Below are positions 52,668 through 61,412 of a stretch of DNA of 64,000 nucleotides, one piece after another (position 1 is the first letter of the stretch; the number at the start of each line of letters is the position of its first letter). The position numbers and the translations under genes were made by a program. A model generated the notes under the pieces. It did not search any database and was not told the origin of the DNA. It saw nothing but the letters and a program-made list of their open reading frames with translations. Origin of the DNA: Qipengyuania oceanensis. GTDB lineage: Bacteria > Pseudomonadota > Alphaproteobacteria > Sphingomonadales > Sphingomonadaceae. Location of the stretch: positions 61,001-125,000 of the forward strand of contig NZ_WTYN01000003.1 of assembly GCF_009827535.1 (NCBI RefSeq), written 5' to 3'.

Positions 52668-53195
52668 ATGGCCGGGTCCCTCAACAAGGTAATGCTCATC
52701 GGAAACCTGGGGGCCGATCCGGAAATCCGCAGCTTCCAGAACGGCGGCAAGGTCGCCAACCTGCGCATCGCGACTTCCGAACAGTGGAAGGACAAGAACA
52801 CCGGAGAGCGGCAGGAGCGCACCGAGTGGCACACCGTCTCGATCTTCTCCGAAGGCCTGATCAACGTGGTCGAACGGTTCCTGCGCAAGGGATCGAAGGT
52901 CTATGTGGAGGGGCAGTTGCAGACCCGCAAGTGGCAGGACCAGCAGGGTAACGATCGCTATTCGACCGAGGTCGTGCTGCGTGGCTTCAACGGTACGCTG
53001 ACCATGCTCGACGGTGCGAGCGGCGGTGGCGGCGGCGGTGGCGGTGGCCAGCGCGGCGGAAGCGGCGGCGGCTGGGACCAGGGCGGTGGCTCGGGCGGCG
53101 GCTACGGCGGCGGTCAGTCGGGCGGCGGCCAGTCGGGCGGCGGTTCAGGTGGCGGCTCGAACTACGACGATCTTGACGACGATATCCCGTTCTGA
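52668..53195 (+). CDS. ssb: Single-stranded DNA-binding protein
   Basis: 175 residues. The OB fold begins [20 protein letters not shown] and ends near residue 110. A Gly/Ser/Gln repeat linker (113-165) leads to the acidic tip DDLDDDIPF that recruits replication and repair proteins. It is 15 bp after feoB. Confidence 0.96.
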   Translation: MAGSLNKVMLIGNLGADPEIRSFQNGGKVANLRIATSEQWKDKNTGERQERTEWHTVSIFSEGLINVVERFLRKGSKVYVEGQLQTRKWQDQQGNDRYSTEVVLRGFNGTLTMLDGASGGGGGGGGGQRGGSGGGWDQGGGSGGGYGGGQSGGGQSGGGSGGGSNYDDLDDDIPF

Positions 53196-53253
53196 GGCAT
53201 TGCGCCCGGCGCAGCACGTCGGAACCAACGTGCCGTCGCTTCGCTGATCGGGC

Positions 53254-53772
53254 ATGTTCACCTCCGATCCCACCATCGACCTGATCCTGCGCGGCCTGCT
53301 GCTGGCCGCCATCGCTCTCGTGTGGGTGGTGCTGTTGATCCGGATCGTCGGATTGCGATCCTTGTCGAAGATGACGCCGTTCGATTTCGTGATGACCGTG
53401 GCGAGCGGCTCGTTGCTGGCCGGTGCGGCGCAAGCGAGCGAGTGGAGCGGCTTTCTGCAGGCCTTGATCGCCACCGCCTCGCTCTTCGGCGTGCAGTTCA
53501 TTGCCGCGCGTGTCCGCAAGGAATCTGACGTGGCGGAGGACGTCATGCAGAACGAGCCGGTTTTCCTCTTCCGCAATGGTGCCTTCAACGAAAAGGCGAT
53601 GGAAGAAACCCGCGTCTCGAAGAGCGACGTCTATGCCAAGCTGCGCGAAGCCAATGCGCTCGACCTGTCGGGCGTGCACGCCGTAATCCTCGAGTCGACC
53701 GGCGATGTCAGCGTGCTGCACGGCGGTAGCTCGCCGGACGAGCAGATCCTTTCCGGCGTGCGCGAAAGCTAG
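53254..53772 (+). CDS. DUF421 (YetF-like) membrane protein
   Basis: 172 residues. Two to three N-terminal membrane helices (ILRGLLLAAIALVWVVLLIR, FDFVMTVASGSLLAGAAQAS) precede a cytoplasmic domain with VMQNEPVFLFRNGAFNEKAM and VSKSDVYAKLREANALDLSG. YetF-like proteins are small-domain membrane proteins of unknown function. Confidence 0.9.
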   Translation: MFTSDPTIDLILRGLLLAAIALVWVVLLIRIVGLRSLSKMTPFDFVMTVASGSLLAGAAQASEWSGFLQALIATASLFGVQFIAARVRKESDVAEDVMQNEPVFLFRNGAFNEKAMEETRVSKSDVYAKLREANALDLSGVHAVILESTGDVSVLHGGSSPDEQILSGVRES

Positions 53773-53783
53773 GACCGCGTGCG

Positions 53784-53836
53784 GATGTAAAAAGGTCTGG
53801 ACATTACGATTTCGAATGTCCAAACATATTTACATC
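53784..53836. promoter_or_regulatory. Nested dyad upstream of a membrane-protein/XRE operon
   Basis: GATGTAAA (53784-53791) pairs with TTTACATC (53829-53836), and TGGACATT (53798-53805) pairs with AATGTCCA (53815-53822), all centred on 53810. An AAAGGAGG ribosome-binding site follows at 53837-53844. The XRE gene downstream is a candidate binder; the structure could also be an attenuator. Confidence 0.6.
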
Positions 53837-53849
53837 AAAGGAGGTTCGC

Positions 53850-54254
53850 ATGGCCAGCAATTCGCATGACAGCAGGGTTCGCAAATATTTCGTCCTGGGA
53901 TTCGGCGTGGCAATCGCCGCCGGGCTCGTGCTCGGCATCTACCTGCCCGCCAATGCCGGTACCGCGCCGGCATGGCTCGTCTTTCCCGTACTGCTGGTCC
54001 TGATGGGGGGCGTCATGCTTGCCGGCCTGCCATGGTGGCGCGCGCTCGACGATGTGCAACGCCAGGGACAGACGCACAGCTGGTACTGGGGCAGCATGCT
54101 TGCCGGCCTTTGCGTGATCATGTGGTTGATCGCCACAACCGGCAGGCACAGCGACATGAGCCTCGGCGCAGCTTATCTGTTCATCGCACAAGGCATCGGC
54201 TTCGCCCTCGTCTGGACGATCTGGCGACTGCGCGGTCGCGGCGCGAGCGAGTGA
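53850..54254 (+). CDS. Four-TM hypothetical membrane protein
   Basis: 134 residues with four hydrophobic segments (residues 14-31 YFVLGFGVAIAAGLVLGIYL, 38-56, 78-95, 108-125). It has a strong AAAGGAGG ribosome-binding site. Its stop overlaps the GTG of the XRE gene (GTGA), so both are co-regulated. Such two-gene units with a small XRE repressor are common; function unknown. Confidence 0.75.
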   Translation: MASNSHDSRVRKYFVLGFGVAIAAGLVLGIYLPANAGTAPAWLVFPVLLVLMGGVMLAGLPWWRALDDVQRQGQTHSWYWGSMLAGLCVIMWLIATTGRHSDMSLGAAYLFIAQGIGFALVWTIWRLRGRGASE

Positions 54255-54454
54255 GGAACTGCCTCAGGGACCTGCGTCGGCAGCGCAAGCTGACGCAGGC
54301 CGATCTCGCGGATGCGCTCGATATTTCGCGCCAGACGATCATCGCGATCGAGGCGGACAAGTACGATCCCTCGCTGCCGATGGCTTATCGGCTGGCTGCC
54401 TTTTTCAAGGTGCCGGTGGAGGAGCTGTTCTTCAACGACTGGCGCGAAAGGTGA
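54251..54454 (+). CDS. Small XRE regulator (YgzD-like)
   Basis: 67 residues from a GTG overlapping the previous stop. The helix-turn-helix is LRRQRKLTQADLADALDISR, followed by QTIIAIEADKYDPSLPMAYR and FKVPVEELF. Single-domain regulators like this often accompany a membrane protein. The upstream dyad at 53784-53836 is its likely target. Confidence 0.85.
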   Translation: MRNCLRDLRRQRKLTQADLADALDISRQTIIAIEADKYDPSLPMAYRLAAFFKVPVEELFFNDWRER

Positions 54455-54509
54455 GTGCAGAGCCAATGGCTGCTAACGACCCTTCAGGAGAGATAAGACG
54501 TTTGGTGGG

Positions 54510-54797
54510 TCATTCGTATTCGGGCTGCTCGCCAACGCGACGTTTCTTCCCCAGGATTGAGCCACCATCGCTGACTTGACGTTGTTCTCCTAGCCACGAA
54601 CTGTCGCGCCGGATTCCGAATGTCGTTGGGTTGCCTTGATAATCCTTTCCTCTCACTAAGTGGAAAAGGAAGAGGACGCCGAAAGCGACAAAGCCAGCCA
54701 ACTGAAACTCGCCCCCGAACATTATCAGCAGCAAGGCCAAACCGGGTGCAACCCAGTAGACAATGACCACAATGAAGCGCTTCGATGCACTGGCCAT
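54510..54797 (-). CDS. Small two-TM hypothetical protein
   Basis: 95 residues (MASASKRFIVVIVYWVAPGL at the start). Two membrane helices at about residues 8-25 and 29-46 (LAGFVAFGVLFLFHLVRGKD) are followed by a polar tail. It lies downstream of DUF177 with a 74-bp gap. A GTG at 54806 is an alternative start. Confidence 0.6.
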   Translation of the reverse strand: MASASKRFIVVIVYWVAPGLALLLIMFGGEFQLAGFVAFGVLFLFHLVRGKDYQGNPTTFGIRRDSSWLGEQRQVSDGGSILGKKRRVGEQPEYE

Positions 54798-54870
54798 GCG
54801 ATGCACCTACACTCTGGAGACGCCGCCAGCAAAGATTTGTCCGCTCGCCACGCACTAGCAGACTTGGAAC

Positions 54871-55386
54871 CTAGTCCCTCTTCAGCGCCGCAAGCGCTTC
54901 GGCGAGCGGACCGTGCGGGGCATCGTCGCTGACGATGCCGGCGGCCTGGCGCGCAGCATCGGCGTCGGGTCCTTCGGCGTAGGGGTCGATCACCAGGCCG
55001 AGCGACTGCGCCACTGCCTCTCCCAGGTCGAAACTGTCACCGGAGTAATCGATCTCGTCCAGGTCGTCGGCTTCGAGCTCGATCTCCTCGAGGTCCGGCG
55101 CCTGGTCGTCGGGCACGAAAACGAAGGCGATGTCCTCTTCAATGCGGTGCGTGAAATCCTCGCCGGATATGGCACACGCCTGGACGATATCGGCAACCAG
55201 CGAGCCTTCGCCGCGTACCTTGGGCCCGCGCGGGGTGAGCTGGACGGTCGCGACCAGGCTGTCGATCGCCGACATGCCGAAACGCTTGGCCAGCGCGGCG
55301 CGCTCGGCCTCGTTCGCCTCGATCCGTACCGGATCTTCCCTGAGCGCGTTCAGCTTGATGATTCGCGACAGTTCGGGCTCGCTCAC
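54871..55386 (-). CDS. DUF177 (YceD) family protein
   Basis: 171 residues. The pattern VQLTPRGPKVRGEGSLVADI, VQACAISGEDFTHRIEED and an acidic stretch DLEEIELEADDLDEIDYSGD matches DUF177, which in many bacteria precedes rpmF and is linked to 23S rRNA maturation. Here rpmF is not adjacent. It overlaps the bc1-chaperone gene by 4 bp. Confidence 0.9.
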   Translation of the reverse strand: MSEPELSRIIKLNALREDPVRIEANEAERAALAKRFGMSAIDSLVATVQLTPRGPKVRGEGSLVADIVQACAISGEDFTHRIEEDIAFVFVPDDQAPDLEEIELEADDLDEIDYSGDSFDLGEAVAQSLGLVIDPYAEGPDADAARQAAGIVSDDAPHGPLAEALAALKRD

Positions 55387-55937
55387 GCGCTCGCTCCTGC
55401 ACGCAGCTTGCCAGCCATCAGTTGCTCGTCGTCGGTCGCGGCGAGCGAAGCGGATAGCGCCAGCAAGCGATCGGCCACCTCGCCCGGCGCGGCGCTATCG
55501 GACAGGGTGATGTTGCGCTCGACCACGTTGCGCACGGCATCGCGGCCTTGCGGAACCGCCTCCCGAAACGCGCCCAGCCGCCCGCCGAGCGTGCTGACCA
55601 GCCGCCCCACGCGCTTGCCGACGACCATGTCGCCGACGCCGAATTCGCGCAGTTGTCCGTCCATGTCCTCGACGAACCACTCGGTCAAATAGCTGCTGGC
55701 GGCCTTGAGGCCGGGCGACTGCTCTAGCCGGACGAGAACCAGCGAGGTGGTCGCGGAAACCATGTCGAAGCGCCCGGTCACGCTGTCCTCGACCCCGCCT
55801 TGCGCATACCAGGCGGGATCGCGCGCCTCCGCCACGACGGCATCCCACAGCGGGCGGACCGCGTCGCGCGGATCGGGCTTGGAGGCGAACAGGCGAGAAA
55901 GTAGTCCCATCGGTGTCGGTCTATCCGTGTCAGTCAT
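55383..55937 (-). CDS. Ubiquinol-cytochrome c chaperone (CBP3/UQCC) family protein
   Basis: 184 residues. The signature is WYAQGGVEDSVTGRFDMVSA, LTEWFVEDMDGQLREFGVGD and KRVGRLVSTLGGRLGAFRE. The yeast homologue Cbp3 helps cytochrome b assembly. Divergent from bamE and followed by DUF177, a recurrent alphaproteobacterial arrangement. MGLLSRLF (nine residues in) is an alternative start. Confidence 0.9.
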   Translation of the reverse strand: MTDTDRPTPMGLLSRLFASKPDPRDAVRPLWDAVVAEARDPAWYAQGGVEDSVTGRFDMVSATTSLVLVRLEQSPGLKAASSYLTEWFVEDMDGQLREFGVGDMVVGKRVGRLVSTLGGRLGAFREAVPQGRDAVRNVVERNITLSDSAAPGEVADRLLALSASLAATDDEQLMAGKLRAGASA

Positions 55938-56101
55938 CGTTCAGCAGCAATTCAATCCGGCGGCTGCAGGTGCCGGGGCGACGAGACGCCCGTGCATCGT
56001 GCGCGCGTGCGAGTTGCAAGCGCTGGCGCATCGCCGTAAGGCTCGCGCCGATATAGGGCGAGCCCGGCCGATGCGAAAGCGGCTGGCTACGGATTTTCGG
56101 A

Positions 56102-56596
56102 GTGACGGTTTTGACGACATCGGGTGTGACGCGACGGCTCAAGGTTCTGGCGCTGGTCGGTCTTGTGGGACTTGCGGCGAGCGGGTGTACCTCGATCCGC
56201 GAAACGCGCGGCTACATCGTTGACAACGTGCTCGTCAGCTCGGTCCAGCCCGGGATCGACAACAAGCAGTCGGTCGAGGGAATGCTCGGCCGGCCGACAT
56301 TCACCAGCCAGTTCGGCGAGCCCACCTGGTACTACGTTTCGAGCGTGACGGGTCGCAAACCCTTCGTGCGGCCCCGGATCGAGAACCACTCGGTCCTGGC
56401 GGTCCAGTTCGACGCGGCGGGCAATGTCGCCAGTGCGGAGCGGACCGGCATCGATCAGGTCGTCTATCTCTCGCCGGACGGCGACGAGACGCCGACTCTC
56501 GGCCGCGAGCGCAGCTTCTTCGAGGATCTCTTCGGTAACATCGGCCAGGTCGGTGCTCCCGGCGCGGCAGGTGCCGCCGGCCCGGGCGGACCGTAA
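56102..56596 (+). CDS. bamE: Outer membrane assembly lipoprotein BamE
   Basis: 164 residues from a GTG. The lipobox is VGLAASGC (Cys29), and the SmpA/OmlA domain has [40 protein letters not shown]. It stabilises the BAM complex. The C-terminus is Gly/Ala/Pro-rich. It is divergent from the bc1-chaperone gene. Confidence 0.92.
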   Translation: MTVLTTSGVTRRLKVLALVGLVGLAASGCTSIRETRGYIVDNVLVSSVQPGIDNKQSVEGMLGRPTFTSQFGEPTWYYVSSVTGRKPFVRPRIENHSVLAVQFDAAGNVASAERTGIDQVVYLSPDGDETPTLGRERSFFEDLFGNIGQVGAPGAAGAAGPGGP

Positions 56597-56652
56597 CGCC
56601 GGCGGGTCCTGGCTGGCTTGAAGGGGCGCGGGCGCTCCCCATATCGCCAGCC

Positions 56653-57213
56653 ATGGATGACAGACAGGCAAGCCACGGCCTCACCCAGTGGCACGGAACT
56701 ACCATCATCGGCGTGCGCAAGGGCGACCGCATCGTGGTTGCAGGGGACGGGCAGGTCTCCATGGGCAACACGGTGATGAAGCCCAATGCGCGCAAGGTCC
56801 GCCGGATCGGTGAGGGCGGCAAGGTCGTCGCCGGGTTCGCCGGTGCAACCGCCGATGCCTTCACGCTGTTCGAGCGGCTGGAGAAGAAGCTCGAACAATA
56901 CAGCGGGCAATTGCTGCGCGCCGCGGTCGAACTGACCAAGGACTGGCGCACCGACAAGTACCTGCGCAATCTCGAAGCGTTGATGATCGTGGCGGACAAG
57001 GACAATCTCCTCGTCCTGACCGGCAATGGCGACGTGCTCGAGCCCGAAGGCGGGATTACCGCGATCGGATCGGGCGGAAACTATGCGCTCGCCGCAGCCA
57101 AGGCGATCGCCGAATACGAGGACGATCCCGAGGTGATCGCGCGCAAGGCGATGAAGGTCGCTGCCGACATCTGCGTCTTCACCAATGGCAACGTGACCCT
57201 CGAAGAGGTCTGA
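56653..57213 (+). CDS. hslV: ATP-dependent protease subunit HslV
   Basis: 186 residues. After a propeptide ([15 protein letters not shown]), the nucleophile is Thr16 in [11 protein letters not shown], released by autoprocessing as in other alphaproteobacterial Hsl[21 protein letters not shown] is the conserved core, with Lys and Ser/Gly of the active site. It forms a peptidase ring with HslU, 8 bp downstream. Confidence 0.97.
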   Translation: MDDRQASHGLTQWHGTTIIGVRKGDRIVVAGDGQVSMGNTVMKPNARKVRRIGEGGKVVAGFAGATADAFTLFERLEKKLEQYSGQLLRAAVELTKDWRTDKYLRNLEALMIVADKDNLLVLTGNGDVLEPEGGITAIGSGGNYALAAAKAIAEYEDDPEVIARKAMKVAADICVFTNGNVTLEEV

Positions 57214-57221
57214 GAAATTCC

Positions 57222-58520
57222 ATGGATAATCTGACACCCAAGGCCATCGTCGCCGCGCTGGACGAGCACATCATCGGCCAGAACGACGCCAAGCGCGCGG
57301 TCGCCGTGGCGCTGCGCAATCGCTGGCGCCGCCAGCGGCTCGGACCCGAACTGCGCGACGAGGTCACTCCGAAGAACATTCTGATGATCGGCCCCACGGG
57401 CTGCGGCAAGACCGAGATCAGCCGCCGGCTGGCGAAGCTCGCCGAAGCTCCGTTCGTCAAGGTCGAGGCGACGAAGTTCACCGAGGTCGGCTATGTCGGT
57501 CGCGATGTCGAGCAGATCGCCCGCGACCTCGCCGAGGAAGCCATCCGCCTCGAAAAGGAACGCCGCCGCGATGCGGTGCGCGAGGCCGCGAGCAAGGCGG
57601 CGATGGACCGGCTGCTGACCGCGCTGGTCGGCGACAATGCGAGCGAGGCGACGCGGGAGGCCTTCCGCGAGCGGATCGTCGACAATTCCATGAACGATAC
57701 CGAGGTCGAGATCGAAGTCGAGGAAGCGCCGCAGATGCCATTCGACATGGGCAACATGGGCGGCAATGTCGGCATGATCGATCTGGGCGACATGATGGGC
57801 AAGGCCTTCGGCAAGAAGCCGAAGAAGCGCCGCAAGCTCAAGGTGCCGGATGCCTGGGACAAGCTGGTCGACGAGGAAGCCGAAAAGCGGATGGACCAGG
57901 ATGACGTCGCCCGGGTCGCGCTGCAGAATGCCGAGACGAACGGCATCGTCTTCCTTGACGAGATCGACAAGATCGCGGTCAGCGACGTGCGTGGCGGATC
58001 TGTCAGCCGCGAAGGCGTGCAGCGTGACCTGCTGCCGCTGATCGAAGGCACCACCGTTTCCACGAAATACGGTCCGATGAAGACCGACCACGTACTGTTC
58101 ATCGCAAGCGGCGCGTTCCACGTGGCCAAGCCTTCGGACATGTTGCCCGAATTGCAGGGACGCTTGCCGATCCGCGTCGAGCTGCGCGCGCTGACCCAGG
58201 AAGACTTCGTCCGGATCCTCAAGGAGACGCGGGCGAACCTCGTCGATCAGTACAAGGCGCTGATCGGGACCGAGGACGTGACGCTCGAAATCACGGAGGA
58301 TGCGATCGAGGAAGTCGCAGCCATCGCCGCACGGGTCAACGAGAGCGTCGAGAACATCGGTGCCCGCCGGTTGCAGACGGTTATGGAGCGCCTGCTGGAA
58401 GAGATCAGCTTCGAGGCGGAGGAGCACGGGGGAGAGACCGTAACGATCGATGCCGCCTACGTGCGCGAGCGTCTCGACGAACTGGCCGGCGATACCGACC
58501 TCAGCAAGTACATCCTCTAG
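57222..58520 (+). CDS. hslU: HslU unfoldase ATPase subunit
   Basis: 432 residues. Walker A GPTGCGKT (57-64), Walker [11 protein letters not shown] (about 243-252), the arginine finger region [18 protein letters not shown] and the C-terminal DLSKYIL that docks into HslV are all present. The I domain (about residues 110-230) is shorter than in E. coli. It unfolds substrates for HslV. Confidence 0.97.
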   Translation: MDNLTPKAIVAALDEHIIGQNDAKRAVAVALRNRWRRQRLGPELRDEVTPKNILMIGPTGCGKTEISRRLAKLAEAPFVKVEATKFTEVGYVGRDVEQIARDLAEEAIRLEKERRRDAVREAASKAAMDRLLTALVGDNASEATREAFRERIVDNSMNDTEVEIEVEEAPQMPFDMGNMGGNVGMIDLGDMMGKAFGKKPKKRRKLKVPDAWDKLVDEEAEKRMDQDDVARVALQNAETNGIVFLDEIDKIAVSDVRGGSVSREGVQRDLLPLIEGTTVSTKYGPMKTDHVLFIASGAFHVAKPSDMLPELQGRLPIRVELRALTQEDFVRILKETRANLVDQYKALIGTEDVTLEITEDAIEEVAAIAARVNESVENIGARRLQTVMERLLEEISFEAEEHGGETVTIDAAYVRERLDELAGDTDLSKYIL

Positions 58521-58925
58521 ATGGGCGGGGCGGTGCGCGATGGAAAGGCGATGATCGCCGCCATGCAGCCCCGTCTCGACCAGGTGCAGTGGCGCTTCGT
58601 GCTCGTCACTCCCGATACCGCGCCGCACTTGCTGGGTGGTGCGATCGGGACGTTCCGCGAGGACGAGGGCGTAACGGCGATCGTGCCGTCGGCTCTCGCG
58701 GACGATCTCGGCATCGAGGGCCCTGACTTTGCCCGCATCACGCTGATGGTGCATTCCGACCTGGAAGGTGTGGGGCTGACGGCAGCCGTCTCAGGCGCCC
58801 TCGCGCAAGCAGGCATCGCCTGCAACATGGTCGCGGCGTTTCATCACGATCATGCCTTCGTGCCGGCGGCTCGCGGTGGAGACGCGCTGACCATCCTGAC
58901 GGAAGTCGCCGCCTCCTACGGGTGA
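58521..58925 (+). CDS. ACT-domain protein (COG3602-like)
   Basis: 134 residues. The ATG directly follows the HslU stop. GAIGTFREDEGVTAIVPSAL, ARITLMVHSDLEGVGLTAAV and GIACNMVAAFHHDHAFVPAA match the COG3602 group of tandem ACT-like domains. It may bind an amino acid, but function is unknown. It overlaps the SulP gene by 10 bp. Confidence 0.85.
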   Translation: MGGAVRDGKAMIAAMQPRLDQVQWRFVLVTPDTAPHLLGGAIGTFREDEGVTAIVPSALADDLGIEGPDFARITLMVHSDLEGVGLTAAVSGALAQAGIACNMVAAFHHDHAFVPAARGGDALTILTEVAASYG

Positions 58926-60409
58926 GGCGCCAGGCCGATCTCCACCCCGGTCTTGTCGGTCAGCGCGAACTTGTCGACCAGGTCGCTGCTCGCACGGTTC
59001 AGCCCCTTGACCTGCACGCTGCGACCATTGCGCCGCATCCGCTCGACCACCTTGTCGAGCGCGGCGATCCCGGAAATGTCCCAGAAATGCGCCTTGCGAA
59101 CGTCGATAATGATGTGGTCGGCCGGGTCGGGCCGTAGGCTTTCAGGCGCGAAGGCAGCTTCGAAACGCTCGACGCTGGCATAGAAGATCTGGCCCTTGGC
59201 ACGATATACCGCGGTGTCGCCCTTCCGCTCGCGCACCACTTCGAACATGGTCATCACCTTCTGGGTAAAGAAGGCACCCGACAGGATCACGCCTGCCAGC
59301 ACGCCCAGGGCAAGATTGTGCGTGGCAACCACGACCACGACAGTCGAAACCATCACCACGCTCGATTGCCACGGGTGTCGCGCGATGTTCGGAATCGAGT
59401 TCCAGCTGAAGGTCCCGATGCTGACCATGATCATCACTGCGACCAGTGCCGGCATCGGCACCTGGCCGACGATCGGTCCGAGCACGGCGAGGAAGACCAG
59501 CAGGCTGAGGCCGGCGGTGAAAGTCGACAACCTGCCGCGCCCGCCGCTGGTCACGTTGATGACCGACTGGCCGATCATCGCGCAGCCGCCCATGCCTCCG
59601 AAACAGGCCGCGACGATGTTCGCGACGCCCTGGCCGGCACTTTCGCGGCGCTTGTTCGATCCGGTGTGGGTCATGTCGTCGACGATCTGCGCGGTGAGTA
59701 GCGATTCGAGCAGACCGACAGCCGCCATCGTGAGCGAATAGGGCGCGATGATGCGCAAGGTTTCCAAGGTCAGCGGGACGTCTGGCCAGACCAGATACGG
59801 CAGGCCCTCGGGCAGTTCGCCCATGTCGGCCACGGTATTGACCGGTGCATTGAGCCAGATCGACAGGGCGGTCAGTACCACGATCGCAACGAGCGGGCTG
59901 GGGACTGCAGTGGTGACCCGTGGCAGCAGGTAGATGATCACCAGCGCGGCGGCGACCATCGCGTAGGTTTCCCAGCCGACATTGGTCAGCTGCGGCAGCT
60001 GCGCCATGAAGATCAGGATCGCGAGAGCGTTGACGAAGCCGGTGATGACCGAGCGGCTGACGAATTGCATCAGCAGGTCGAGCCGGAGCACCGCCGCAAT
60101 CCCCTGGAAGATCCCCATCAGGATGGTCGCGGCGAAAAGATATTCGACACCGTGATCGCGCACCAGCGGGACGACCACCACCGCAACGGCTGCCGTTGCC
60201 GCGCTGATCATGCCCGGCCTGCCGCCGGTAAAGGATATCACGATCGCGATGGCGATGCTGGCATAGAGCCCGACTCGCGGATCGACGCCTGCGATGATCG
60301 AGAAACCGATCGCTTCGGGAATCAGGGCGAGGGCGACGACGAGCCCGGCGAGCACGTCATTGCGCACATTGGACAGCCAGTCGCGTCGGAACGCGCTTCG
60401 ATCGAGCAT
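58916..60409 (-). CDS. SulP family anion transporter with STAS domain
   Basis: 497 residues. About 10-12 membrane helices start with [20 protein letters not shown] and [20 protein letters not shown], and the cytoplasmic STAS domain (about 415-497) has [20 protein letters not shown]. SulP proteins move sulphate, bicarbonate or related anions, often with Na+. The ATG at 60409 is preferred to an upstream start at 60481. Confidence 0.92.
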   Translation of the reverse strand: MLDRSAFRRDWLSNVRNDVLAGLVVALALIPEAIGFSIIAGVDPRVGLYASIAIAIVISFTGGRPGMISAATAAVAVVVVPLVRDHGVEYLFAATILMGIFQGIAAVLRLDLLMQFVSRSVITGFVNALAILIFMAQLPQLTNVGWETYAMVAAALVIIYLLPRVTTAVPSPLVAIVVLTALSIWLNAPVNTVADMGELPEGLPYLVWPDVPLTLETLRIIAPYSLTMAAVGLLESLLTAQIVDDMTHTGSNKRRESAGQGVANIVAACFGGMGGCAMIGQSVINVTSGGRGRLSTFTAGLSLLVFLAVLGPIVGQVPMPALVAVMIMVSIGTFSWNSIPNIARHPWQSSVVMVSTVVVVVATHNLALGVLAGVILSGAFFTQKVMTMFEVVRERKGDTAVYRAKGQIFYASVERFEAAFAPESLRPDPADHIIIDVRKAHFWDISGIAALDKVVERMRRNGRSVQVKGLNRASSDLVDKFALTDKTGVEIGLAPHP

Positions 60410-60545
60410 GGAATCTCCGGGTCGGAAAGTTGTGGGGGGCACGACCGTGCCGCTCGCCACTCCCCATGGCCCATGCTGCATTGCAACACAACTATAGGCT
60501 TGGGTGCTGATCGTCGCGCCGGCCGTGCTGGCCAGGCGCGGCCTG

Positions 60546-61394
60546 TCAGAGGAAGGTGACCGTCGCCTCGGTGAGTTCGATCGTGACCGGGGCCTGGTTG
60601 ACCACGTCGCCGTCGGCCTGCACCGGATGGCCGTGTTCGCTCTCGATCGTCAGGCGCTCGGTTTCGAGGAAGCGCCACTTGCCGTGCGGGCGATGCGAGC
60701 CGAGCATCGCGTATCCAATCAGCAGCGCGAGATCGCGCTTGCGCGCCTGTGGCAGGGCGAGGACCCGCAGCCGCTCGTGCTCGAGATGCGCCTGGCGGTC
60801 CAGCGTCCATGGTCCGGCGTAGTACCTGCCGCGCAGGACGAAGAGCGCTTCTGCATCCAGCCGCTCGGTCCCGGTGTCGATGACCACGGGCTCGTGCGGC
60901 CAGTCCCTCACCATGGCGAGCAGCGCCGCGACATAGGCGAAACGTCCGATCCGTAGCTTGAGAGCCTCTGAAACCCGTGCCACCGTGTGGGCGTCGAAGC
61001 CGATTGACGCGCAGGCAAGGAACGGCTGGCCATCGAGCAGCGCCAGCCGTGTCGTGCGCGCGGGACGCCCGCTCACGAGCGAATCGGCGAAAACCTCCGG
61101 ATTGCGGGAATAGCCCAGCTCGCGGGCAAGCAGGTTGATCGTCCCGGTCGGATAGATCGCGAGCGGGGGCAGGGCGGCGGGGTCCGCCTGTTTGCCAATG
61201 ACCAGCCGCGCGGTGCCGTCGCCGCCTGCCAGCACGATGCAGTCGGCATCGCCCGAATCGTGCGCTGCATCGAAGCTGTCGCCGAAATGGTGCGTGACGC
61301 AGTGTCCGCGTAGCTCCAGCACGCGGGCCAGCTGCTGGACCTTGGCCATGCGCTTCGGCGCGAGCCGCTCGTTATAGACCAGCGCCAGCTTCAT
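60546..61394 (-). CDS. Diacylglycerol/lipid kinase family protein (YegS-like)
   Basis: 282 residues. The DAGK catalytic motif is VLAGGDGTARLV, and PTGTINLLARELGY (substrate loop) and CASIGFDAHTVARVSEAL (GxGFDA) follow. It phosphorylates lipid acceptors in the membrane. No signal peptide. It lies between the SulP and ABC genes, on the same strand as both. Confidence 0.88.
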   Translation of the reverse strand: MKLALVYNERLAPKRMAKVQQLARVLELRGHCVTHHFGDSFDAAHDSGDADCIVLAGGDGTARLVIGKQADPAALPPLAIYPTGTINLLARELGYSRNPEVFADSLVSGRPARTTRLALLDGQPFLACASIGFDAHTVARVSEALKLRIGRFAYVAALLAMVRDWPHEPVVIDTGTERLDAEALFVLRGRYYAGPWTLDRQAHLEHERLRVLALPQARKRDLALLIGYAMLGSHRPHGKWRFLETERLTIESEHGHPVQADGDVVNQAPVTIELTEATVTFL

Positions 61395-61412
61395 CGCCCC
61401 GGGTTCGCCCTT

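Noticed and set aside
53010..53160. Gly-codon repeats that look like tandem or CRISPR repeats
   Set aside because: They are the repetitive GGC/GGT codons of the ssb linker; there are no constant repeats with unique spacers.
57081..58754. A 557-residue frame antisense to hslU
   Set aside because: Shadow of the high-GC hslU gene, which is complete on the plus strand.
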